The position numbers were made by a program, and so were the translations under genes. A stretch of DNA of 64,000 nucleotides from positions 16,468,286-16,532,285 of the forward strand of contig CM069603.1 of the NCBI GenBank assembly GCA_035771175.1. The letters run 5' to 3'. Below the pieces are notes generated by a model. That model did not search any database. It saw only the letters and a program-made list of their open reading frames with translations, and was not told the DNA's origin. Position 1 is the first letter of the stretch. The number at the start of each line of letters is the position of its first letter. This stretch comes from Paratinospora sagittata (lineage: Eukaryota; Streptophyta; Magnoliopsida; Ranunculales; Menispermaceae). Shown in pieces: positions 56,190 to 64,000 of the stretch.

Positions 56190-57297
56190 CCTAGAACTTA
56201 TGTTAGTTACAGAACGACTAGCAGAAGAACGTTGAAAAGATGTTTGCTCTTCTACCATGCATTTCACACATGTTATCAAAGCATTCTAGGTCTCCTGCAT
56301 CCGAGCAAGACTAGATACAATCACATTTAACTGGCCAAATGCATTTGTCGGTTGTCCCATTGATGGATGGTAGGTTGTTTGTCCCATAGGTGGAGGATAA
56401 ACTGTAGGCATTGGTGGAAAATATTGGCCATATGGTTGACTCATAGGTGGAGGGTAATTAGTTTGATTATATGAGGACTCCCTAACTGGGACCTCTTGGA
56501 CGGTTGGATATGTCTGAGTTGAACAATTTTGAAAGAGTGGACTCATCGGGATATGTTGTCTTCCAAAGCTTGGTGCCGTCCAATTTTGCTGCGGATGGTT
56601 CACAGGAACTTGTGGAACTGGATGACATGGTACCTCAGGAGTTGGAAACCTTTGGTACGTCGTATTGCCTTGGGTTGGGAGGTTTCAGGAAGGTGAAATC
56701 GCTGGAACTCCCTATCCATTCTGATTTGTTTGAGGTTAATTGAGTTTTCTAAAAAGATTCTCATCAGAGAATAGATGATCGGTTTAATCATTATTCGGGG
56801 TTGGGTCTGTTGTGTTCTGGTTTGGTTCATTGACTGGTGCTTCCCTAATTGAAATCTTGCGCTGACTTTTTTGTTGACAACGTCCATTGTTATCTTTAGC
56901 TCTTTCGCTATTTTCCCCCGAAGTCGCGCCAAAAATTTATTCGTCAGTCACCCCTCCCCTTGAGACGAAAGTCTTGGAGATGGAGGATAACGTAACAACA
57001 TTAGTGATCTGTTTCGAAGATTCATCAAAAGTATTGATGTTTGCCTCCCAAAGCATCCTCATGATCAAGACTCCGTAGCTGAGGAGTTCCTTCTTTGTAG
57101 GATTTTGAATCACCCGCAACATTTGCTGGATGATAATGTGAGGTAGGGAGACAGATATTCTTTTTTTAGGCAGTATAGCACAAGAAGTTGAGCTCTTGTC
57201 ATAGATCCTCTAGTCACCAATTTCGATAAGATGTTGTCGAATACGATCTTTCCAAGACCGGCAAGTGATGGTTTAAGGAGATTATTTGGGACATGGG
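56190..57297 (-). pseudogene. Accessory 5' ORF of element 2, C-terminal part
   Basis: The minus strand reads NNLLKPSLAGLGKIVFDNIL, then SMTRAQLLVLYCLKK. After a frameshift near 57160 it continues MLRVIQNPTKKELLSYGVLI and LWEANINTFDESS. A basic region follows and then a Pro/Tyr/Met-rich tail (QYFPPMPTVYPPPMGQ). The layout resembles plant transposon-associated proteins of the PF20167-like 'putative plant transposon protein' type, by memory. The function of that family is unknown. Confidence 0.5.
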
Positions 57298-58743
57298 TGA
57301 TCGTGAAATTATTGCAAGTGCACGACAGTCAAATTATTATATAATTCGATGAAATCGGGTATCGTCCTCAGGGATAATTAGAACACTAGTTATCACGTTT
57401 TTATTTTAATTTTATCTAGACAATCGAATTCGAATGATTGAGTAATTAAACAGTAATGAAAACAATTAATTATTAACTAGCAAAGTAAAGAAAACAACAG
57501 ATTATCAATGAAGAAATAATCTAGAGAATCGATTTTACCTAACTATCAACTATGTTCTTTTTAATTATTTATCATTAATGTATTTACTTCGTTTATAAGT
57601 CAGAAATCCTAATGTTTCTAACACCCTCTATTGAGTGTCGCATTAGAGCTTATTCATAGGAATTGATCTCGATCTATCAATAAAAATCTAATTCCTACAA
57701 ACTCACTAAGACCTATGATTTCTTTTAATGACTTCAAAGGGTCTCCATCTCCTATCGGTCCCACGATAACCTAAGCTATATTTCCCTTGTTCGAATCCAA
57801 AATACCCTCTGTCGAGTGTCACACTCTAGAACTAAGATCATTCAATCCATGATCAAGAGATTGAAAGCATTAACAATGAAGAAATATAAATAAACTATCA
57901 CAAATCCATTAACAATACTTAAAGCCCTAAACTAGAACATAGAATCAAAGTTATGATCCATCTATCCTCTAGAACAAAAGATTAGTACATAACGTGAATG
58001 AAAATAACACAAGACATGGAGAAAACTTTAATAATAAACATTAATAGCAAATTAAAAAATCTGGAACTTGAATCTTCTTTCGAATCTTCACGTTTCTTCC
58101 TTCTAGCCGTCTTGTTCTCCTCTCTATTCTAATGTGTTCTCAAAAAATCCTCCAAATTCATATATTGTGCGCCCAAAGTCGTGTCCAATTAGAATTTTCA
58201 AAGTTGCCAAAAACCAATTGTAAGTTGCTAAATTAGCAACATTTAAATACTGGGCGCCATGAGTGCCCCGTTAAGGGATTCCAGCTCCGCGGCCAGCACA
58301 ACGACGCTGCATTATATCTTTTTTGGGAGCCATGATGAGCGTCGCGGCGCCCAAAGACTGGGTTGTGCTCAGCCTGTGGAATTGTCCATTTTTCTGCTCC
58401 ACTTGACTTCCTTCTTGTGGACTTAACCAATTTTCTTCCACTTTTTTATACTTGGGTTCTTCATAAAACATCATCTAGGCTTATCATATGTTATGTCCAT
58501 CATTCATGCTCACTTTCACACATCTAAATACCTACAAAACAATGCAAAATAAGTAATTAAAACACTGCGAAACATAAATTGATCCAACATACAAATTAAC
58601 AAGCTGAAATAATGTATAACAACCAATTTATTCCTAAACTAACAAATGAATCAAAATTAACATAAACACACTCAACTAATGCATAAATCATCTTAAAATA
58701 ACTATAAAACACTCCTAAAATATGTCTAAATATGCAACTATCA
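57298..58743 (-). mobile_element. Solo Athila-type LTR inserted in the accessory ORF
   Basis: 1,446 bp. On the minus strand it starts TGATAGTTGCATATTTAG, the same start as the Athila LTR at 26011, and ends ...TTTCACGATCA. The flanks are ATGGG (57293-57297) and GTGGG (58744-58748), a 5-bp TSD with one changed base. Removing the LTR and one repeat restores the reading frame of the accessory ORF. No internal sequence remains. Confidence 0.85.
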
Positions 58744-59199
58744 GTGGGCGTATGTTATTTGGGTGTACGGCTTGTAGGCAAAAAAATTGAACAATTGTTC
58801 ATTGGATTCTGCGATCTCTGCAATCGTCTGAGGTTCGTGTGGATCAATGATCTTTTCTCCTATTAAGATTTTCGTAAGTCGTGAAATAGTTTCGACGCTA
58901 ATAGAAATCTTTATTTCCTTGATCATTGTCTCCAAGACATGAGTGATCCCATCTTCTTGAAGTCTCACGCAATTCATGAATTCGTAAAAAGACTTTGTCA
59001 AGTTAAAAGGGACGTAACCCTCAACTTTTATTATATTCAACCACCCCAGCTTTGAGAGGTTGTCGTGAAAGATAGGACGGAGACGGAGATCTCTATTGTC
59101 GATACTCTTCATAGTCATAACCTCTCGTTTGGAAAGTTCCGTAAGTCTTGTGAAAATCGATTCCCGACTTCCGAAAGTCGTTCCTTCACTTGAGACCAT
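58744..59199 (-). pseudogene. Accessory 5' ORF of element 2, N-terminal part
   Basis: It starts MVSSEGTTFGSRESIFTRLT at 59199 on the minus strand. SKLGWLNIIKVEGYVPFNLT follows, and then VETISRLTKILIGEKII, a fold-like pattern seen in plant transposon-associated ORFs. It is cut by the solo LTR at 58743 and continues at 57297. It lies between the PBS and the hairpin leader, in the same sense as gag. Confidence 0.55.
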
Positions 59200-59418
59200 T
59201 ATCTTGCTGAAAGAAAGATAAAACTTGTGAAATATACAAAATATATTCTTAACATTTTTAAGATTTATGTCTTGTCCTTTAGACAATATTTTATATTTTT
59301 CCTCTTAATGTTTATGCCAGCATGAATCCAAATTTTTTTTCAGTAGCAAGTTATATATATATCTAATATCAATTTTTCTTCTCCTAATTGGTGGACATGG
59401 GCGGGTCGTGGACCTTTT

Positions 59419-59430
59419 GCTTTGATACCA
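59419..59430 (-). other. Primer-binding site of chromovirus element 2
   Basis: The complement reads TGGTATCAAAGC, one base off the iMet-type PBS, 5 nt inside the 5' LTR. Confidence 0.85.
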
Positions 59431-59435
59431 TTAAA

Positions 59436-60767
59436 TATTACACCGCGCCCGAACTCGCCTAAACCGGCGGAACACTCACGGACGGGGCGCGAATGCATTA
59501 TAACAATAACTGAGTGCGCAAGAACACAATTATGTATAAGTCTAATTTCATTAATTTCAAAATATATTTTTTTACATGAAATAGTAAAAGGAACATCTTC
59601 CCAAAATCCCTAATGAATAAACAAAGGGTTATAAAATATGGGTCTAAAAACCTCCACCCAGTCCACCCTAATCTCTTGAGAAAAATTGGATAACAACGGG
59701 GTGAGCTACTCGCCCAATGGGTAAAATAGTTCGTGAATATAATAATTAATAAAAAAAACTTCATAATCAAATATCACATAAACACAACAAGCATCATAAT
59801 CAATACAACATGTATGTATGCATGACATCGTCTAGTAATGGTTTCGTGATTGTACGTCGCCTGAGTTCACGTACAGATGTTCATCCCCAAGTGTAGCCGA
59901 GCTCTCATTGTACGTCCCTCTTCAAAAACTACGCCCTGGATTCACGTACAAATGTCCCTCCCCAGGTAAACTCGAGTTCTTATTGTACGTCCATCTTCAG
60001 AGAAATATCAATACTAGTGAACATTGCTTCTAACTATTTTGTAGATCATAAACCACTTACGTACCTAGGTGGTGTTTATGTATGTGCCAATGCATGAGCA
60101 AATTCGATCTTTACTAATATTTGACAGGATTTGATAACGTTTGGTGATTCTTATCAGGTCAGTATCACCACGTGTGAAATTAAGATGTTCAGTATCACTT
60201 GTACAAGCTAATAGCTTTTAAATAAGACCAATTAGATCAATCTTCAGTTTGAGATGTGAGATAAGAAGTCTATTTAAGTACTAATCATGTAGAGCAAAAC
60301 ACTGCCGCCCGTTCACTATTTAAAGTTACTGAGGACAAGATAATGTCTGATTGAGTCAGATTAACAACTAATCCAGCATAGTAACGGTGTAATACATAAA
60401 CTCTAAATATACAAGTATAAGTATGACATGTATGAACATTATACGCAATAATGCAGTGTAAATGAATAGTAAATAAAATGATAAATGAATGTAAACTTTA
60501 ATAAAAGTTATAAGACACGCAAATTTATGTTTCGTTCTCTACCTTCAGATAATAACTCCTTCTCGAACAAGCGCCTTCTCCCGAGTAGAACTGCGTTGCA
60601 CCACGAAGAGTCTCAAAAGAGAAAGAGAGAGAAAAAAGTTTTCTAACAAGTGAAGGAGAGTTAGTTTGGTGTGAAAATGAGAGGGGGACAACCTCTTTTT
60701 GTAGGAAAAAAGTGTTCGAATTTTTTTTTTTTTTTTTTTTGTGTGTGTGCAATCTAAGGGTATTACA
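59436..60767 (-). repeat. 5' LTR of chromovirus element 2
   Basis: 1,332 bp, TATTACACCGCGCCC...GGGTATTACA. It aligns with 48866-50226 but with frequent substitutions. The TG terminus has become TA. A T-run of about 20 nt precedes the end (60720-60740). Confidence 0.92.
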
Positions 60768-60772
60768 AGAAA

Positions 60773-62450
60773 TAGAAGAAGAAGAGAACCTGCTCCGTTA
60801 TAAGACCCAATAGCTACGAACCTGCGACCTGCGAATCAACAAAATAACAACAAAAGATAGACGATGAGAGACATGGAGATTCAAAAGGATTGAAGAAGGG
60901 GAAAAAATGAGAGATAAAAATACTAAAAAAGAAAGAGTTAAAGATTCCCAAGCAACCATTTTCTTGGGCTATCAATCAATTCATTTTAACAACTCTTTCT
61001 AGATACCCGCTCCCATATCATGGTCGATACCATTTACCATATCCTTTATTCACAACCAGTATTCTAAGTCAAAGTTATTTTAGACACATGCAACACAAGA
61101 AAAGAATAAAAATAAATAAATAAATTCCAATATGAAAAATGAACAACATTTCAACAGAACAGAAATAGAAACCACAAGGTTTCAAAATACAAAGCAAAGA
61201 GTCAAAATGTATAGGTAACACACCATCTATGAACATAAAGTTTCCATTCATTTGATTTGCATATAATATCATCTTTTTGCTATTTTGCTCCTTTATTTCT
61301 CTTCCAACAACAAAAGAACTAGAAAAAACATGGTCGGCTTTACGTAAACATAAATAAGAACTTGCTCATAACATCCAACATAACGTAAGAAACATCCAAC
61401 ATAACGTAAGAAGTAAGAACGAACAAGTAATTTAAGCTACTCTGCACAAGAATGCAAAACATAAAACCATCAAAAACAACACACTTAAAAGATGTCACCC
61501 CTCAATTGCATTTGCACCAAAAAATAAAAAATAAATTAAAAATCACCTGAATCAATTTAAGCAAAAAGAAGAAGAAGAATATCTATAGCAGATCTCAAAT
61601 GATCAAGAGAAAAAGTTTCAGATAAATTTTGCAGTTTATATCATTGAAGCTCATCATTAGAGTGCATTAAACGGATAAATTACTCATACCAAAAAAAAAA
61701 AAAAAAAAATTAATCTTACAAAAAATTATTGAAACTTACTTGGTTCTTCAACCACGACAAGAGTGAGAGAAATGCAGAGGTGCGAAGGGGTTAAAATCTG
61801 GGCTTCGATCTATAGCAGATCTTAAATGATCAAGAGAAAAAGTTTCAGATAAATTTTGCAGTTTATATCATTGAACCTCATCATCGAAGTGCATTAAACG
61901 GAGAAATTACTCTTACCCAAAAAAAAAATTAAATCTTACAAAAAATTCTTGAAACTTACTTGGTTCTTCAAGCACGACAAGAGCGAGCGAAGTGCAGAGG
62001 AGCGCAGGGGTTAAAATCTAGGGCTTCGGTCTGTTATTGAAATAAATACCCAATTTCAGCCATTTTTTTTCTTACGAAACATTCTCATCACTAAAAAACC
62101 AGCATCGCGATTTGGAAAGAAAGGGTTCATCGATTTATTACTACTGCAGTAGATTCTCTGTTTTGGCGCCAAGAAACGATAGGAAGAGAAAAAAGAAGAA
62201 TAGCAGAGGGCGAAAAAGAGAGGCAAGTAGGTGTCGCTCGCGTAGAAACAATGGGAAGGAGAATGGGTAAAGAGTTTTGGGAGGAAAAAGTTTTGGCGCA
62301 ACGCAAAGAGTGTTGGAAGGAAACAAATGGCGCGCGTTCTGAAATTGGCGGAAGATTTCGCGCCCTAAAGAGAACGGGCAATGCCATCATTGATGAAGAA
62401 AATGCGTTGTTGAGGAAGAAATTAGATTGTATGAGTTAAAAGAGGGTTTC
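60773..62450. other. 5' region of the CACTA element
   Basis: It holds the direct duplication at 61581-62034 and a less AT-rich, pyrimidine-rich (minus strand) stretch at about 62050-62400. A minus-strand frame at 62127-62390 starts MMALPVLFRARNLPPISERA, which has the Arg/Ser-rich, acid-poor look of an organelle-targeting leader, but no family is recognised. It could equally be the TNP2 5' exon/leader region. Confidence 0.4.
61581..62034. repeat. 227-bp direct tandem duplication
   Basis: Two copies start ATCTATAGCAGATCT(C/T)AAATG at 61581 and 61808. They share GTTTCAGATAAATTTTGCAG, an A-run, GAAACTTACTTGGTTCTTCAA and GGGGTTAAAATCT. On the minus strand each copy ends a possible exon at ...GAAGAACCAA/GTAAGTTTC, so the duplication carries a splice-donor-like site. 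Confidence 0.88.
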
Positions 62451-62595
62451 AATAACGGGGTTCCGTTTGACCGTGGTAATTATTTGGTAATATAACAACA
62501 GACTCTTGAAAGCCTGTTATAAAATATTAAATTACAACCCATCTATTTTGCCCGTTGTTGTTTACCTGTTGTAAAAACCAATTTTTCTTGTCGTG
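62450..62595. repeat. CACTA terminal inverted repeat and subterminal repeats, right end
   Basis: CCCGTTGTTGTTTACCTGTTG, then TAAAAACCAATTTTTCTTGTCGTG at the edge. AACAACAG and AGCCTGTTAT words repeat. The terminal base pattern CACGA replaces CACTA. AAG at 62596-62598 is the TSD. Confidence 0.85.
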
Positions 62596-62598
62596 AAG

Positions 62599-63376
62599 AG
62601 TTGTTCTCTATAAAGAGATTTTGATAGTAAAGGAGCTTGGCCTAGGTGTAGGCCTTTAACTCCTGGAAAGCCTTCTCATATTTCAGGGTTCATTCTACTG
62701 ACTTCTTCTTGATCAAGTTGAAGAATAGAAGACATCTGTCCGTAGACTTGGATATGAACCTGCTCAACACGGCCACACACCTAGTAAGCCTTTCGACTTC
62801 TTTCACTATCCGAGGTGACTTCATGTCGACTAAAGCATGGAACTTGTCGGGGTTAGCCTCAATTCCTCTCTGATTAATGAGGAATCCCAAAAACTTGTCA
62901 GAGCTCACACCAAAAATACATTTTGTCGGATTGAATTTCATACGATATTTTTTTAGTATATTGAACACATCTACCAGGTCGATAGGATGAACTGCAGCTT
63001 TCTCATTTTTGACCAACATGTCGTCAACGTAGACTTCCATGTTAACTCATAACTTCTCTACGAACATGTTATTGACCAGCCTCTGGTAAGTAGCCTCGAC
63101 ATTTTTCAAGTCGAAGAGCATCACCTTGTAACAATACAGACCTTGGTCTGTGATAAAAGTTGTTTTTTCTTCATCTCTACGACTCCACACAATCTGGTTG
63201 TACCCTGAGTATGTGTCCATGAAACTCAGCAGCTCATGACATGCTGTTACATCTACCAACTGATCAATGCTGGGTAGTGAAAAATTATCCTTTGGGCATG
63301 CTTTGTTCAGGTCAGTAAAGTTAATGCACGCTCTCCATTTTTTGTTTGGCTTTTTGACCATCACCACATTGGCCAA
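62599..63376 (-). pseudogene. Tat reverse transcriptase
   Basis: Minus-strand frames: 63047-63376 reads NVVMVKKPNKKWRACINFTD and LNKACPKDNFSLPSIDQLVD. 62690-63040 opens MEVYVDDMLVKNEKAAVHPI with the YVDD catalytic motif and continues NQRGIEANPDKFHALVDMKS. The 62599-62690 end reads KYEKAFQELKAYT up to the CACTA boundary. Stops occur near 63044, 62688 and 62640. The gene continues at 29997 on the other side of the CACTA insertion. Confidence 0.9.
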
Positions 63377-63445
63377 CCAATCTGGATAGAGTACTTCTCT
63401 GATGAAGCCTGCCGCTAGTAGTTTGTCTACTTCTTCCCGTAGACC

Positions 63446-64000
63446 TTAAGCTCTATCGAAACTGATAGCTCTTATCTTTTGTCGAACTAACCAGGCGTCT
63501 GGATTGACATTAAGATGATGTACCATCACGTTGGTTGATATGTTAGGCATGTCTTCTTGTGACCAGGTGAAAACATCGTTATGCTCCCGTAGGACACCGA
63601 CCAGTTGGTTGGTAAGAGATGAGCTCATCCCTACGCCAACCTTTACAGTCCTCATCGGATCATCGTCGATCTGCACCTTAGCCCATTCATCTTGGGGTTC
63701 GAGCCATGACAACTCTTCTCTGGGATCAAGGTTTGGATTAACTAGGCGATCTAGCAACATGAGTTGCTCATCAGTAATCTTGGGACTTTCCGTTTGTCCC
63801 GTCTTTTTCTTCACTGCTGTGACATAACAATCCCTAGACTCTTTTTGGCTACCCTGTACAACTCCAACACCTCGTTTTGCTGGGAACTTCAGAGCCAGGT
63901 GACAGGTTGATACCACATTCCTTAGATTATTAAGAAGTGGTCTTCCTATGATTGCATTGTAGACAGTAAGGCATCTTACCATCAAGAAGTTGGTCATGAT
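63446..64000 (-). pseudogene. Tat protease end and RT N-terminus (runs off the window)
   Basis: The minus strand reads VYNAIIGRPLLNNLRNVVST CH, the end of the Tat protease region. The linker with EELSWLEP and VFTWSQEDMPNISTNVMVHH follows, and LVRQKIRAISFDRA begins RT. A stop follows near 63446. The upstream part lies beyond 64000. Confidence 0.88.

Larger units (their letters stand above)
48866..60767 (-). mobile_element. Tekay/Del-type chromovirus (element 2) with an accessory 5' ORF
   Basis: 11,902 bp. LTRs at 48866-50226 and 59436-60767, exact TSD AGAAA (48861-48865 and 60768-60772), iMet-type PBS and PPT. Minus-strand order: PBS, accessory ORF, hairpin-motif leader, gag, protease, RT, RNase H, integrase with chromodomain-like end, PPT. 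The LTRs differ at many sites and the 5' LTR starts TA instead of TG, so it is clearly older than the copia element. The coding regions contain many frameshifts and stops. A solo Athila-type LTR interrupts the accessory ORF. Confidence 0.93.
30001..62595 (-). mobile_element. CACTA/En-Spm DNA transposon, 32,595 bp including nested insertions
   Basis: The left end begins CACTACAAGAAAAGTGG. The right end, read inward on the minus strand, begins CACGACAAGAAAAATTGG, a CACTA terminal inverted repeat with one base changed. The 3-bp AAG TSD lies outside each end. Subterminal ACAACGGG/CCCGTTGT-type repeats are present at both ends. It carries TNP2-like and TNPA-like genes on the minus strand. Nested insertions are a solo LTR (2,021 bp), a copia element (5,455 bp) and a chromovirus with a solo Athila LTR (11,902 bp). 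Subtracting them and their TSD copies leaves about 13.2 kb, a normal size for an autonomous CACTA. It interrupts the Tat RT/RNase H gene. Confidence 0.93.
6161..64000 (-). mobile_element. Host Tat-lineage Ty3/gypsy retrotransposon, interrupted and extending past the window
   Basis: Reading the minus strand from 64000 down, the order is protease, RT, [CACTA insertion], RNase H, integrase, spacer, an accessory gene on the opposite strand, and a left-hand LTR ending at 6161. An accessory ORF antisense to pol and placed between integrase and the 3' LTR is a known feature of Tat-lineage elements. The RT, RNase H and integrase text also fits that lineage. The element has been split by an Athila element near 26012 and by a CACTA transposon at 30001-62595. 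Its 5' LTR, PBS and most of gag lie beyond the window. All its genes are broken. Confidence 0.8.

Noticed and set aside
48785..61195. AAACCACAAGGTTTCAAAA at 48786 and again near 61173
   Set aside because: Short imperfectly palindromic AT-rich word occurring twice in CACTA DNA; chance or a small repeat cannot be told apart.
30001..62595. CACTA ends considered as a Helitron or Mutator element
   Set aside because: CACTA-type inverted ends, 3-bp AAG duplication and TNP2/TNPA genes fit CACTA; no CTRR end or 9-bp duplication.
1..64000. tRNA, rRNA, CRISPR or prokaryotic operon features
   Set aside because: None seen. The tRNA-like matches are primer-binding sites of retroelements, and the tandem repeats have no spacer structure.

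Overview
The window is nuclear DNA of a flowering plant, most likely a eudicot. It is AT-rich, holds one intact single-exon Dof transcription factor gene (1457-2602, +), and every other recognisable coding sequence belongs to plant transposable-element families: Ty3/gypsy Tat, Athila and Tekay-like chromovirus, Ty1/copia, and CACTA/En-Spm. No rRNA, tRNA, CRISPR or prokaryotic feature was seen. Host single-copy DNA is confined to about the first 6.1 kb. The rest is a stack of nested insertions.

Layout. 1-6160: Dof gene with a TATA box and a (CT)n leader, its 3' flank, a promoter/leader-like block (about 5270-5520), and a 478-bp solo copia-type LTR (5574-6051) with TSD ACCAA. From 6161 to beyond the right edge lies one large Tat-lineage Ty3/gypsy element whose pol reads on the minus strand: LTR at 6161-~7180, an antisense spliced accessory gene (plus strand, present in three partial copies A 7284-9550, B 10117-11080, C 26012-27440), a spacer, integrase and RNase H (28365-29997), then RT and protease at 62599-64000.

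Two big insertions split the Tat element. (1) An Athila element (minus; 5' LTR 24687-26011, tRNA-Asp-type PBS, gag, protease down to 11081) sits in an intron of the accessory gene. Its gag is cut by a Tekay-like chromovirus (12832-24325) whose 2.7-2.9 kb LTRs carry two exons and the intron of a mitochondrial phosphate carrier gene. A partial tandem duplication of the accessory-gene/Athila junction produced the A-B-C arrangement. (2) A CACTA transposon of 32,595 bp (30001-62595; 3-bp TSD AAG) is inserted in the Tat RNase H region. It carries decayed TNP2-like and TNPA-like genes and has itself received a solo gypsy LTR (30795-32815, TSD ATTTC), a young copia element (41215-46669, TSD CTAAG, LTRs differing at 3 of 598 sites), and a second Tekay-like element (48866-60767, TSD AGAAA), which in turn holds a solo Athila-type LTR (57298-58743). 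Without these datable insertions the CACTA element is about 13.2 kb.

Most element genes are broken by stops, frameshifts or deletions. The copia element is close to intact, with one frameshift in a G-run. All pol and transposase genes read on the minus strand. The strongest candidates for something new are: the phosphate-carrier exon pair held in both LTRs of a chromovirus; a three-fold array of hairpin-like motifs spaced about 118 bp apart in the leaders of both Tekay-like elements; an accessory ORF between PBS and gag in the second one; and a copia LTR promoter with four G-boxes just upstream of its TATA box. All boundaries, family names and domain calls come from reading the sequence; no database search was run.
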